A stretch of 64,000 bases of DNA from an uncultured Sphingomonas sp. (GCF_913777625.1 NZ_CAJYTI010000010.1:403351-467350); one strand, 5' to 3'. Positions 24,303 to 33,862 are shown, counted from the first letter of the stretch. Numbers and translations: made by a program. The notes: generated by a model not told the origin, from the sequence alone.

Positions 24303-26051
24303 ATGATGGAGTGGGGCACCCGTCTTTCGGTGGCCGGTATGCTGTGCGCGCTGTCGGCGTGTAGCGGAGGCGGGGGGAGTACAGGCGCGGGATCGCCTTC
24401 GGCGGCGCCACCCCCGGCATCGGCACCGGCAAATTCCAACATCACCGATCTCCGCGTCAGCCAGACGTTCAGCAGCGACGCAGCCACCACCAGCGTCGTC
24501 CTTTCGACGCCGGCGGGTATCGTGGCGAGTTCGACCGGCGCGTACGACCCGGTGAGCGTCAGCTACAATGCAGGTACCAAGAGCTATACCGTGACGGCGG
24601 GGAGCAGCAGCCAGCTGTTCGACCCGACCAGTGCCCAGGCCTCTTCGGTCCCGGGCGAGAGCCGCTATCGCCTTTCCGGGCAGGCGCTCACCCTGGTCAC
24701 CACCCCTTATTACGGTAGCGGCACCAGCAACCGCTATGTGGGAATGGGGTATTGGCAGCGGAATACCGTTGCCGACGGCAGCCAGAGGACTCAGTTCAGC
24801 ATCTTCAGCTACGGTCTGCGTACCGATGCCGCCGCCATCCCGACCTCGGGCTCCGCGCACTGGAACACCGATGTGTTTGGGTTGCTGACGACACCGGGCC
24901 AGGAGTTGCGCACCATCCAAGGGCGCGGCGGGCTGGATGTCGATTTCGCGCGGGCCAGCTTCCTTGCGTCGGGAACGGTCGACGAATTCAACTTCATTAC
25001 GGGCGGCGGCCGCGTCGGCAGTCTGAATGTCGTGGCAGGCGGGCGCGTCACGAGCGCGGGCCTGGTCGGCGATCTGAGCTATTCAGGTGGACAGGCCGGG
25101 CTCGTCGCGGGAACGTTCCGAGGACTATTCTACGGGCCTGCGGCCGACGAAATCGGGGCGAGTTTCGTAGCCACCGGCCCGGGCGGCGTGCTTTCCGGCG
25201 CGATGACCGGCCAACGGGACGCCAGCGCACCCGGGCAAACCATCTCGCTCCTGAACGTTCGCGAAAGCTTGCGCCTGTTCAGCACGTCGGCGCTATTCTT
25301 TACGCAGCAAGTGGCTGGCCATTCCGACTATGCGGACGTTAAGGCCTCGGCATCGAACGGGCTCGTCGTGATCGATCCACAGGGCGTCACGACGTTTGCG
25401 CCCACCGCCTACGGCTACACGCCGCTGGCCGCGGATATCGTGTCGGACGGTCCTGCCAATTTCACGACCTATCGCAGCACGGTGCAAGGCGCGCCGGTTG
25501 AGGTGTCCTTTTACAAGCTCGGTTCGGGAAACAGCGAGCTGCAGCTCACGTATCTGAGCCTCGCTACCTGGAAGCAGACCAAGGCAGATCGCGCTCTCGC
25601 GGTCGATTTCACCAACGTCGAGCGCTACTTCCAGCCCTATGGAATCGCAACGCCTAGCGGATTGCTCGCGGCCAGAACCGGATCGGCTAGCTTCTCGGGG
25701 GTAGCCTATGGCGCTGCTGCCTCGGTCAGCGGTACGCAGTACGACATCAGCGGCGGCGCGGATTTCGTCGTCGATTTCACGAATGCGCGTTATTCCGGGG
25801 CGCTCGCCCTCACCGGACGTTCGCCGAACGGTAGCAGCCGCGACCTGGGGAAGGCGACGTTCAACGGTACTCTGTATCAGGGGGCGTTCACGCGCACGAA
25901 CATCGACGGTACGCTCGATGGAATGATCGCGCCGATCTTCTACGGGCCCGCAGCACAGGAGGTCGGCGCCCCGTTTTACTTCGCGACGGGCTCGCGCTCC
26001 GACCCTGCTACGCTGCAGGTCACAGGCGTGGCGCTGGCGAAGCAACGCTGA
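24303..26051 (+). CDS. TbpB-like surface lipoprotein
   Basis: 582-residue lipoprotein: signal sequence with lipobox LSAC (Cys20), a Gly/Ser/Pro linker, then two beta-rich lobes. Each lobe ends with the strand-turn signature of transferrin-binding-protein-B-like barrels: GLFYGPAADEIGASF (about 280) and PIFYGPAAQEVGAPFYF (about 550). Such lipoproteins are often carried to the surface by Slam proteins and bind host or environmental ligands. No Slam or TonB receptor gene is in the window. Ligand unknown. Confidence 0.7.
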   Translation: MMEWGTRLSVAGMLCALSACSGGGGSTGAGSPSAAPPPASAPANSNITDLRVSQTFSSDAATTSVVLSTPAGIVASSTGAYDPVSVSYNAGTKSYTVTAGSSSQLFDPTSAQASSVPGESRYRLSGQALTLVTTPYYGSGTSNRYVGMGYWQRNTVADGSQRTQFSIFSYGLRTDAAAIPTSGSAHWNTDVFGLLTTPGQELRTIQGRGGLDVDFARASFLASGTVDEFNFITGGGRVGSLNVVAGGRVTSAGLVGDLSYSGGQAGLVAGTFRGLFYGPAADEIGASFVATGPGGVLSGAMTGQRDASAPGQTISLLNVRESLRLFSTSALFFTQQVAGHSDYADVKASASNGLVVIDPQGVTTFAPTAYGYTPLAADIVSDGPANFTTYRSTVQGAPVEVSFYKLGSGNSELQLTYLSLATWKQTKADRALAVDFTNVERYFQPYGIATPSGLLAARTGSASFSGVAYGAAASVSGTQYDISGGADFVVDFTNARYSGALALTGRSPNGSSRDLGKATFNGTLYQGAFTRTNIDGTLDGMIAPIFYGPAAQEVGAPFYFATGSRSDPATLQVTGVALAKQR

Positions 26052-26151
26052 CGGTCGATTGGAAGCGATGGGCTGCTCCGTCGGCAGTACCATAACCCGG
26101 AATTAACCCTCGCCCGCCATGGTGGCGCCTGGAAATTTCCACCGGGGCCCC

Positions 26152-28467
26152 ATGGACGACCTGCTGCAGGACTTCATCGCCGAGACGCGCGAGACGCTCG
26201 AGGCGCTTTCGGGCGAAATCGTCGCCTGGGAGTCGCAGCCCGACGACCGGGCGCGGCTCGATGCCATTTTCCGTTTCGTCCACACGGTGAAAGGCAGTTG
26301 CGGCTTTCTCGACCTGCCGCGGCTGGAGCGGCTCGCCCATGCCGCCGAGGACGTGCTCGCCCAGGTCCGCGACGGCAATCGCGTGCCGGACCGGTCGCTG
26401 GTCAATGCCGTGCTCGCCGTGGTCGACCGGATCGGCGAGATCGTCGAGGCGATCGACGCCGGCGCGGCGCTCGACGACAGCGGCGAGGAACTGCTGATCG
26501 CAGCGCTCGCCGAGGGTTCGGAGGAGATCCAGCTGCCGACTCCCGTTGCCCAGCGCGCGCCGTCGCGCAGCGTGCGGCTGGGCGTCGACCTGCTCGACCG
26601 GATGATGAGCGGCATGTCCGAGATGGTGCTCGCCCGCAACGAACTGGCCCGCCGGCTGCGGATGCGCGAACTCGATCCGGCGGTGGAGGCGGCGCTGGAG
26701 CGGCTGTCGCTCACCGTCGGCGAGATGCGCGACACCGTCACCCGTACGCGCATGCAGAAGATCGATGCGCTGTTCTCGCCGCTGCCACGCATGGTGCGCG
26801 ACACCGCCGCGGGGCTCGGCAAGTCGGTGGCGCTGCAGGTCGAAGGGGCGGACGTCGAGCTCGATCGCGAGATGATCGAGGTGATGCGCGATCCGCTGGT
26901 CCACATCATCCGCAACGCGATCGACCATGGCATCGAGGCGCCGGCGGATCGGCGCGCACTCGGGAAGCGCGAGGCCGGGCGGCTCAGCGTCTCGGCGCGC
27001 CAATCGGGCAACCAGATCATCATCGAGATCGCCGATGACGGCCGCGGTGTCGATATCGACCGGCTGATCGCCAAGCTGGCGGCGAGCGGCGTGCGCTCCG
27101 AACGCGAACTTCATGCCTTGCCCGAGGCGGCGAAGCTGGAACTGATGTTCCACCCCGGCCTGTCGAGCAAGGACACCGTCTCCGAGATCAGCGGACGCGG
27201 CGTCGGCATGGATGTGGTCAAGGCCAGCATCGATCAGATCGGCGGCCGTGTCACGCTGGACAATGTACCGGGCAAGGGCCTGCGCATCGCCATCCATGTG
27301 CCGCTGACGCTGTCGATCATCTCGGCGATCATCGTCGCGGCCGGGCGCCAGCGCTTCGCCATTCCGCGCCAGTCGATCGAGGAGATCGTCAGCGAGCGCG
27401 GCGAGGCGATCCGCATCGACCTGCTGGGCGGCACGCCGATCGCCACCGTGCGCGCGCGGCGGATGCCGCTGCTCGATCTGGGCAGCCTCATCGATGTGCG
27501 GCGGGAGGGGCAGGGCGGCCCCCGGATGCTGGTGATCGTCGGTGTGGGGGCGGGGAGCTATGCGCTCGCCGTCGACAGCGTGCTCGACAATGAGGAACTG
27601 GTGATCAAGCCCGCCTCGCCGGCGGTGATGGCAGCCGGGATCTATGCCGGGCAGACGCTGCCCGACTCGGGGCTGCCGATGCTGCTGCTCGATTGCGCCG
27701 GGCTTGCGCGGGTCGCGGGCCTCGATTTCAGTCGCGACCTGAGCGAAGCGTTCGGCGATGCCGTGGAGACGCCCGAGGCACCGGGGCTGCCGGCGCTGTT
27801 GTTCGACGACCTCGATGGCGTCCGCCGCGCGGTGCCGCTGGCGGCGGTCGACCGGGTGGAGCAGATCTCCGCCGCGCAGGTGCGGCACGCTGCCGGCAGT
27901 GCCCGGCTGGCGATCGAAGGCCGCATTCTGCCGCTGGCGATGCAGGGCCACCTCGACGGGCGCGAGAAGCTGAGCGTGCTGCGGTTGAAGGACGAAGACG
28001 CCGAGGTCGCCTACGCCATCGATTCTGCGATCGAGATCGTCACTCTGCCAGCCGAGATCGCACCCGCGCGGACGCCGGGCCCGGCCGCAGGGGTCGCGCT
28101 GATCGAGGGCGAGCAGGTCGAACTGCTCGACGTGCTGTGGGTGTTCGATGCGCATGTCGATCGGGTGGCGGCACCCGACGCCCCGCTCTGCCTGTTGGCG
28201 GGCGACAGGGACGGTTGGCTCGCCACCTTCGTGCGGCCGCTGCTGGAGACGGCGGGCTACCGGGTCGCCACGACGCTGGCGCCGGGCGAGACGCCGGCGG
28301 TGGTGCTCGCCGCCGATGCGGCCGAGCCGCCGGTGCGCACCGCGCCGGTGGTGCGGCTGCGGCGCAAACGCCAGGCCGAGCCGGGCGACGACAGCGTCTA
28401 TCGCTACGATCGCGCCGGGCTGTTGTTTGCCCTGGAGGCGCAGGTGGCGCAGCGGGGAGGGCGGTGA
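26152..28467 (+). CDS. cheA: chemotaxis histidine kinase CheA
   Basis: 771 residues. Domains in order: HPt (His44 in FVHTVKGSCGFL), a P3 dimerisation region, ATPase domain (HIIRNAIDHGIE, IADDGRGVDIDR, GRGVGMDVVK), a CheW-like P5 domain and a C-terminal extension that looks like a second, divergent CheW-like unit (from about 560). Unlike enteric CheA there is no clear P2 domain. ATG 26152 (MDDLLQDFIAETRE) is the family start. It overlaps cheW by one base. Confidence 0.93.
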   Translation: MDDLLQDFIAETRETLEALSGEIVAWESQPDDRARLDAIFRFVHTVKGSCGFLDLPRLERLAHAAEDVLAQVRDGNRVPDRSLVNAVLAVVDRIGEIVEAIDAGAALDDSGEELLIAALAEGSEEIQLPTPVAQRAPSRSVRLGVDLLDRMMSGMSEMVLARNELARRLRMRELDPAVEAALERLSLTVGEMRDTVTRTRMQKIDALFSPLPRMVRDTAAGLGKSVALQVEGADVELDREMIEVMRDPLVHIIRNAIDHGIEAPADRRALGKREAGRLSVSARQSGNQIIIEIADDGRGVDIDRLIAKLAASGVRSERELHALPEAAKLELMFHPGLSSKDTVSEISGRGVGMDVVKASIDQIGGRVTLDNVPGKGLRIAIHVPLTLSIISAIIVAAGRQRFAIPRQSIEEIVSERGEAIRIDLLGGTPIATVRARRMPLLDLGSLIDVRREGQGGPRMLVIVGVGAGSYALAVDSVLDNEELVIKPASPAVMAAGIYAGQTLPDSGLPMLLLDCAGLARVAGLDFSRDLSEAFGDAVETPEAPGLPALLFDDLDGVRRAVPLAAVDRVEQISAAQVRHAAGSARLAIEGRILPLAMQGHLDGREKLSVLRLKDEDAEVAYAIDSAIEIVTLPAEIAPARTPGPAAGVALIEGEQVELLDVLWVFDAHVDRVAAPDAPLCLLAGDRDGWLATFVRPLLETAGYRVATTLAPGETPAVVLAADAAEPPVRTAPVVRLRRKRQAEPGDDSVYRYDRAGLLFALEAQVAQRGGR

Positions 28468-28895
28468 TGGCGCAGCAACTCTATCTGATCGCCGATGTCG
28501 CCGGGCGCACCGTGGCGATCGATTCCGATCAGGTCGAATCGGTCGTCGATATCGGCGAGGTGACGGCGGTGCCGCGCGCCGCCAAGCCGGTGCGCGGGCT
28601 GGCGGCGCTGCGCAGCCGGGTGGTGACGGTCGTGGACACCGAAGCCGCGCTGGGGCTGGAGGGCTGCACGCTCGCCAAGCGCGCGGTGATCACCCAGATC
28701 GATGGTCATCATTACGCGATGCTGGTCGACACGCTGGACGACGTCGCGCCCTTCGAACTGCGCCCGCTGGCTGCGGGAATCGCGCTCGACGGCAACTGGC
28801 GGGCGGCGGCGCGCGGCGTGGTCGAGCGGGACGGCGAACCGATCCTCGTCGTCGATCTCGCCGCGCTGGTACCCGCCTCGGCACTGCTTTCCTGA
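28467..28895 (+). CDS. cheW: chemotaxis coupling protein CheW
   Basis: 142-residue single CheW domain linking receptors to CheA. Typical elements are GRTVAIDSDQVESVVDI, the RGLAALRSRVVTVVD strand and a final ILVVDLAALV. GTG 28464 is an alternative to ATG 28467. Coupled to cheA through TGATG. Confidence 0.9.
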   Translation: MAQQLYLIADVAGRTVAIDSDQVESVVDIGEVTAVPRAAKPVRGLAALRSRVVTVVDTEAALGLEGCTLAKRAVITQIDGHHYAMLVDTLDDVAPFELRPLAAGIALDGNWRAAARGVVERDGEPILVVDLAALVPASALLS

Positions 28896-28971
28896 CCCCG
28901 GGATTAACGCGAAACTTACGTCTGGTCCTTATTGTCAAAGGACAAAGACGCCTGCCAGGGGACCAGGGACC

Positions 28972-29337
28972 ATGAAGACTTGCCTCGTCGTGGACGATTC
29001 GAAGGTCATTCGAAAAGTCGCCCGGCATATTCTCGAGACGCTCGATTTCGAAGTCCGCGAAGCAGGGGACGGTCGCGAAGCACTGGATTCGTGCCTTGCC
29101 TCGCCGCCCGACGTGGTGCTGCTCGACTGGAACATGCCGGTGATGAGCGGCATGGACTTTCTCCGCGCGCTGAAGAATTCCAGCCTCGAACAGCGGCCCA
29201 AGGTGGTGTTCTGCACCACCGAGAACGGCATGGCCTATATCCGCGCCGCCATCGAAGCGGGCGCTGACGAATATGTGATGAAGCCCTTCGATCGCGAGAC
29301 GCTGGAAAGCAAGCTGCAGATCGTAGGCGTCGCCTGA
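28972..29337 (+). CDS. CheY-like single-domain response regulator
   Basis: 121 residues, receiver domain only. Acidic pocket VVDDSKVIRK, phospho-acceptor Asp52 (VVLLDWNMPVMSG), Thr in FCTTENG and Lys in VMKPFD. In this position it probably carries the CheA signal to the flagellar motor. AGGGAC precedes the ATG. Gap of 76 bases after cheW. Confidence 0.9.
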   Translation: MKTCLVVDDSKVIRKVARHILETLDFEVREAGDGREALDSCLASPPDVVLLDWNMPVMSGMDFLRALKNSSLEQRPKVVFCTTENGMAYIRAAIEAGADEYVMKPFDRETLESKLQIVGVA

Positions 29338-29363
29338 CCTTCCCCTCGCCGGAGCGCGCCCGC

Positions 29364-30449
29364 GTGACGAGCCAGCCATCCCCCCATCTTCCCGATCCGG
29401 CAGCGTCCGCGCCGCAGGGGCGCGTGCTGATCGTCGACGACTCGGTCGTCGCGCGCTCGGTGCTCACCCGGATGATCGAAGGCACGCGGCGATTCCAGGT
29501 CGCCGCAGCGCTAGGCGACGTGCGGGCCGCGCTCGACTTTCTCGGGCGGGTGCAGGTCGACATCATCCTCCTCGACATCGCGATGCCGGGGATCGACGGC
29601 CTCACCGCGCTGCCGGACGTCGTGGCGGCGGGCCAGGGTGCCAAGGTGCTGATCGTTTCCTCCTCCGCAGACGAGGGCGCGGCAACCACGCTCCAGGCGC
29701 TGGCGCTGGGCGCGGCGGATACGCTGGTGAAGCCGGGCGTGGGCGCGTTCGGCGGCCGCTTTGCGGAGGTGCTGGAGGACCGGCTTTCGAGGCTGCTTGC
29801 CGCGCCCGGCGGGCAGCCTGGCGTGGTTCCTGCCCCGCCGCCGCTCCGCCCGGCAAGCGCGGGCGTGCAGCTCGATGGCATCCAGGTCGTCGCGATCGGA
29901 GCGTCGACCGGCGGCATTCACGCGCTCAGCCAGTTGTTCCGCGAGATTCCGGCCGGCTTCCAGTTGCCGATCCTGGTGACGCAGCATCTGCCACCCAGCT
30001 TCATGGGCTATTTCGCCGCCCAGCTTTCCGTGCTCGGCGGCCGGCCGTGCGACGTGGCGGAAGACCGTATGCGGGTCCGGCCCGGGCGGATCGTGATCGC
30101 GCCGGGCGAGGCGCATCTCAAGCTGGTGCGTACCTCGGACGGCGCGGCGATCCGGCTGAGCACCGAATGGGCGCGCAGCGGCTGCATGCCCTCGGTCGAT
30201 CCGATGTTCGACAGCGTCGCCGAGGTGTTCGGTGCCCGCGCGCTGGGCGTGGTGCTGAGCGGCATGGGGCGCGACGGCTGCGAAGGCGCCGCGCGGCTGG
30301 TCGATGCCGGCGCCAAGGTGCTGGTGCAGGACCAGGCAAGCTCGGTGGTATGGGGCATGCCCGGCGCGGTGGCGACTGCGGGGCGTGCGAGCGCGGTGCT
30401 GCCGCCGGACGAAATCGGCCGACTGATCGGCCGGGGAGGCGCACGATGA
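29364..30449 (+). CDS. cheB: chemotaxis protein-glutamate methylesterase CheB
   Basis: 361 residues: receiver domain (VLIVDDSVVARS; Asp in IILLDIAMPG) and a C-terminal methylesterase with the Ser-His-Asp site in GASTGGIHAL, VTQHLPPSF and GMGRDGCEGA. It demethylates receptors and can deamidate them. GTG start. Overlaps cheR by ATGA. Confidence 0.94.
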   Translation: MTSQPSPHLPDPAASAPQGRVLIVDDSVVARSVLTRMIEGTRRFQVAAALGDVRAALDFLGRVQVDIILLDIAMPGIDGLTALPDVVAAGQGAKVLIVSSSADEGAATTLQALALGAADTLVKPGVGAFGGRFAEVLEDRLSRLLAAPGGQPGVVPAPPPLRPASAGVQLDGIQVVAIGASTGGIHALSQLFREIPAGFQLPILVTQHLPPSFMGYFAAQLSVLGGRPCDVAEDRMRVRPGRIVIAPGEAHLKLVRTSDGAAIRLSTEWARSGCMPSVDPMFDSVAEVFGARALGVVLSGMGRDGCEGAARLVDAGAKVLVQDQASSVVWGMPGAVATAGRASAVLPPDEIGRLIGRGGAR

Positions 30450-31297
30450 TCGGGGATGTGGCGCCGAGCGGGGGCGCGATGCAGCTGATCGGGGCATTGC
30501 TGGAGCAGCGCACCGGCCAGCAGATCGCCGCCAACCGCGCCTGGCGGATCGAGACGGCGCTGAAGCCGGTGTTGCGCGCGCGCGGGCTGCCCAGCCTCGA
30601 TGCGCTGGTCGGGCAATTGCTGGGATCGCGGTCAGGGGAACTCGCGGATCAGGTGGTGGACGTGCTGCTCAATCAGGAAACCAGCTTCTTCCGTGACGTG
30701 TCGGTGCTCGATCAGGTCGCGGCGGCGGCGGTGGCGATGCAAGCGGAAGTCGGCCCCCGGCGCCTCCGCGTCTGGTCTGCCGGCTGTTCGACCGGGCAGG
30801 AGCCGCTGTCGCTGGCGATGCTGTTCGCGGAGAAAGCGGCCGCCTTTTCGATGCCGCCGGAGATCGTGGCGACCGATGTTTCCCAGGCAGCGCTCGCGCG
30901 GGGCAAGGCGGGCCGCTATTCGCAGTTCGAGATCCAGCGGGGGCTGCCGGTGCGCCGCATGGTCGAATGGTTCGACAGCGTCGAAAGCGATTGGGTCGCC
31001 AAGCCCGAACTGGTACGGCGCGTGCAGTTCCGCCAGCAGAACCTCACCGCCGACGCCCCCCCGCCGGGCAAGTTCGACATCATCCTGTGCCGCAACGTGA
31101 TGCTGTATTTCTCGCTGCCGCTGCGCCGGCAGGTGTTCGACCGGCTGGCCACCGCCGCTCGACCGGGCGGCCTGCTGGTGCTCGGCGCGGGCGAGACGGT
31201 GATCGGCCTGACCGATCATTTCACGCCCAGCGAAGCCTTTCGCGGCTTTTACCGTGCGGTCGATCCCGATGCGCCACCGCTCGCCGCAGCGAGCTGA
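30446..31297 (+). CDS. cheR: chemotaxis protein methyltransferase CheR
   Basis: 283 residues: N-terminal helical CheR domain and an S-adenosylmethionine-binding domain with VWSAGCSTGQEPLSLAML, IVATDVS and FDIILCRNVMLYF. Methylates glutamates on chemoreceptors, opposing CheB. No chemoreceptor gene is in the window, so the receptors must be encoded elsewhere. Confidence 0.95.
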   Translation: MIGDVAPSGGAMQLIGALLEQRTGQQIAANRAWRIETALKPVLRARGLPSLDALVGQLLGSRSGELADQVVDVLLNQETSFFRDVSVLDQVAAAAVAMQAEVGPRRLRVWSAGCSTGQEPLSLAMLFAEKAAAFSMPPEIVATDVSQAALARGKAGRYSQFEIQRGLPVRRMVEWFDSVESDWVAKPELVRRVQFRQQNLTADAPPPGKFDIILCRNVMLYFSLPLRRQVFDRLATAARPGGLLVLGAGETVIGLTDHFTPSEAFRGFYRAVDPDAPPLAAAS

Positions 31298-31338
31298 GCG
31301 GTGGATTGCCTGGCGCGGTGCGGGCAGTAGAAGAGAGC

Positions 31339-32040
31339 ATGACCAGCGGCCTGGAACTGCACGACGCACCGTCCCCGAACTTCGGCGAGCGCCTGTCCCC
31401 CGTCTCGATGATCGTGCTCCATTATACGGGCATGGAGAGCGGCGACGCGGCGTTGGCACGATTGTGCGACCCCGCGGCGCAGGTCTCGGCGCACTATCTC
31501 ATCGAGGAGGATGGCCGCATCTTCCGGCTGGTCGACGAGAGCAAGCGCGCCTGGCACGCCGGGCGCGCGCATTGGCGAGGCATTGACGACGTCAACTCCG
31601 CCTCGATCGGGATCGAGATCGTCAATCCGGGCCATGAATTCGGCTATCGGCCGTTCACGCCCGAGCAGATGAGCTCGCTGATCCCGCTGGTCGCCGACAT
31701 CAAGGCGCGCCACGGCATCACCCGCGGCAATGTCGTGGGCCATTCGGACGTCGCGCCGGCGCGCAAGCAGGACCCGGGCGAGCTGTTCAACTGGCACGCG
31801 CTCGCCCGGCTGCGGCTGGCGCTGCCCCGCCCGACGCACAACCTGGTCGATCCCGGCTGGCCGGACGGCGGCTTCATGCTGGCGCTGGAGCGATTCGGCT
31901 ATGACGTGACGGACCCGGTGGCGGCGGTCACGGCCTTTCAGCGGCGCTTCCGGCCCGAACTGATCGACGGCGAGATCGACATGGAATGTCGCTGCATCCT
32001 GTTGGCATTGCTGCTTCCCAAGCCGCAGGGCGACGACTGA
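31339..32040 (+). CDS. N-acetylmuramoyl-L-alanine amidase (AmpD/AmiD type)
   Basis: 233-residue Amidase_2 enzyme that cleaves the muramyl-peptide bond. Zinc ligands and catalytic residues are visible in IVLHYTGMES, SAHYLIEEDG, WHAGRAHW, IGIEIVNPG and GHSDVAPARKQDPG. A short C-terminal peptidoglycan-binding-like segment follows. No signal peptide, so a cytoplasmic recycling role like AmpD is plausible, matching nagZ at 5.6 kb. ATG 31339. Confidence 0.92.
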   Translation: MTSGLELHDAPSPNFGERLSPVSMIVLHYTGMESGDAALARLCDPAAQVSAHYLIEEDGRIFRLVDESKRAWHAGRAHWRGIDDVNSASIGIEIVNPGHEFGYRPFTPEQMSSLIPLVADIKARHGITRGNVVGHSDVAPARKQDPGELFNWHALARLRLALPRPTHNLVDPGWPDGGFMLALERFGYDVTDPVAAVTAFQRRFRPELIDGEIDMECRCILLALLLPKPQGDD

Positions 32041-32107
32041 GGCCAGCGTCCGGGCGAATCGCCGGCCCGGTAACCATGATGGATTACGAAATTCTAAGCG
32101 GAATCTG

Positions 32108-32725
32108 ATGAACTGCGCGCCGGAGGTACACACGGTGAGCATGTCGATTCGACCGCAGTTGACGCCGATCGGCCCGGTGCATGTCCGTATGACCGGCGTG
32201 GTTCGGGGCGACCAGAAGGGGCCGGGGATCGGTATCGTCAACGCCCCCACGGCGGCGGAGGCGACTGCCGAGCTCCACCGCGTCGCCCGGGTCGTGGGGG
32301 CGGACAAGGTGGTGAGCGTCGCGTCCGACTACCGGCGTGCGGCACTCGCCGGCGGCACTGCCTCTACCCAGTGGCGCATCGAGGTGCAGGCCTGGGGTAC
32401 CGCCATGGGCCCGGCCAAGCCCGATGCCGCCGAGGAACCTCAGGATCCGCAGCAACAGCAGGAGGCCGACAAGGCCCGCGACGCCGACGCCGCGAAGAAG
32501 GCCCAGCAGGCACAGGCCAGGGCGACGGACGACGCCAAGGCGAGCGATGCTGCCAAGGCGGCCGATGCGGCCGACGCCCGCAAGGCGGAGGTGCCCGCCG
32601 CGCCGGCCCCCGCTGCCCAGGCAGCGCCCGCGCCCGCGACACCGGCCCCGCCCGTCGTGGAGGCGTCCGCACCATCGCCTGCGCCCGCACCGGAATCGCC
32701 GCCTGTATCGACCTCGGAACGCTGA
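32108..32725 (+). CDS. uncharacterised protein with Ala/Pro-rich tail
   Basis: 205 residues. The first 95 form a compact domain with KGPGIGIVNAPTAAEATAEL and VVGADKVVSVASDYR. The second half is a low-complexity Ala/Lys/Asp then Ala/Pro-rich tail. No signal peptide. I do not recognise the family. ATG 32108 is followed by in-frame ATG 32141, which is the more likely start by conservation of MSIRPQLTPIG. Confidence 0.65.
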   Translation: MNCAPEVHTVSMSIRPQLTPIGPVHVRMTGVVRGDQKGPGIGIVNAPTAAEATAELHRVARVVGADKVVSVASDYRRAALAGGTASTQWRIEVQAWGTAMGPAKPDAAEEPQDPQQQQEADKARDADAAKKAQQAQARATDDAKASDAAKAADAADARKAEVPAAPAPAAQAAPAPATPAPPVVEASAPSPAPAPESPPVSTSER

Positions 32726-32762
32726 ACGCCTTGCGCGCCGCGCCCGAGGCGCTAGAGCAAGC

Positions 32763-33143
32763 GGGCCAGAGGATCGGGCGGCCGCCGCTCGCAGCGATGC
32801 GAGGGGAGGAAAGTCCGGGCTCCACGGAACGACGGTGGCGGGTAATGCCCGCCGGGGGTGACCCCAGGGAAAGTGCCACAGAGAGCAGACCGCCCACTGC
32901 CCCGGTTCGCCGGGGTAAGGGCAAGGGTGAAAGGGTGCGGCAAGAGCGCACCGCGCGACCGGTAACGGAAGCGGCTTGGTAAACCCCACCGGGAGCAAGA
33001 CCGAATAGGGACGGCACATGCGCCTCGTTCCGGCGCGTCGTCCGGGTTGGTTGCTGGAGCGGCGGAGCAATCCGTCGCCTAGAGGAATGGTCGCCTATCC
33101 CCTTCGGGGGTGGACAGAACCCGGCTTACAGATCCTCTGGCAG
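32763..33143 (+). ncRNA. rnpB: RNase P RNA (class A)
   Basis: Catalytic RNA that matures tRNA 5' ends. Conserved blocks are present in order: GAGGAAAGTCCGGGCTCCAC (32803), GGTAAGGGCAAGGGTGAAAG, the GCAAGAGCGCACCGC segment, GGTAAACCCC, AGACCGAATAGGGA and CAGAACCCGGCTTACAGAT. Helix P1 pairs GCCAGAGGATC (32765-32775) with GATCCTCTGGC (33131-33141). Ends are set just outside P1. Confidence 0.95.
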
Positions 33144-33157
33144 TATCTTCGCGGGAC

Positions 33158-33235
33158 GGCACCAGCCCGCTCCCCCACCCGGCTACCCAGATGATATTGC
33201 CGTTGGGTGGCCGGGTGGGGGAGCGGGCTGGTGCC
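33158..33235. repeat. 32-base near-perfect inverted repeat after rnpB
   Basis: Arms 33158-33189 and 33204-33235 are complementary at 31 of 32 positions, with one G-U pair, around a 14-base loop. Both strands could fold. It starts 15 bases after rnpB and has no U-tract; a second small hairpin follows at 33237-33262. Confidence 0.85.
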
Positions 33236-33325
33236 GCGAAACGCCCCTTGGCGCGTTTCCAAACGGACGATCAACGCGCGCGTGGCTCTGGCCTTTGGCC
33301 GGCCCCGCGCCTATCTGGGCGGGCT

Positions 33326-33862
33326 ATGGCGCGACACACGCGATCGATGGACTGGGGCTTTCCCCGCTGGCGCGAATATGGCTCGGAGCGCGAGGCCGCG
33401 CGCGTGCGCCTGTGCGACCGCGACGGCTGCGACAAGCCGGGCGATCGGCCGGCGCCCAAGTCTCCCAACAATCCCGAACGCTGGTATTTCTGCGAGGAAC
33501 ATGCCGCGGAGTATAACCGCAACTGGGACTATTTCGCCGGGCTTACCGCCGAAGAGGCGGCCGAGCGCGAGGCGAACGAGCGCCGCACCGCGAACGGCTA
33601 TGCCCATTCGGCGACCAACAGCTGGGCGGGTCCCGGCGACGGCAGCCGCTCGCGCGACGAGATGAAGGCGCTCGAAGTGCTGGAGCTGGAAGTCGACGCG
33701 ACCTTCGAGGCGGTGCGCGGCGCGTGGCGCCGTCTCGCCAAGGAATATCATCCGGACGTGCGCCCGAACGACGCCGATGCCGCCAAGCGCTTCCAGGCGA
33801 TCCAGGCAGCGTACGACGTGCTCAAGACCGCCGAGGACCGGCGCCAGTGGAAGCCGCAATGA
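33326..33862 (+). CDS. J-domain protein
   Basis: 178 residues. The N-terminal half carries a probable zinc-binding pattern (RLCDRDGCDKPG and YFCEEHAAEY), and the C-terminal 60 residues form a DnaJ J-domain with HPD in AKEYHPDVRPND. J-domains stimulate Hsp70 ATPase. ATG 33326 (MARHTRSMDWGFPRW) is chosen; the frame is open back through the inverted repeat. It overlaps the next gene by ATGA. Confidence 0.85.
   Translation: MARHTRSMDWGFPRWREYGSEREAARVRLCDRDGCDKPGDRPAPKSPNNPERWYFCEEHAAEYNRNWDYFAGLTAEEAAEREANERRTANGYAHSATNSWAGPGDGSRSRDEMKALEVLELEVDATFEAVRGAWRRLAKEYHPDVRPNDADAAKRFQAIQAAYDVLKTAEDRRQWKPQ

Noticed and set aside
26020..28155. A 711-codon open frame opposite cheA
   Set aside because: Antisense shadow; cheA has all catalytic motifs on the plus strand.
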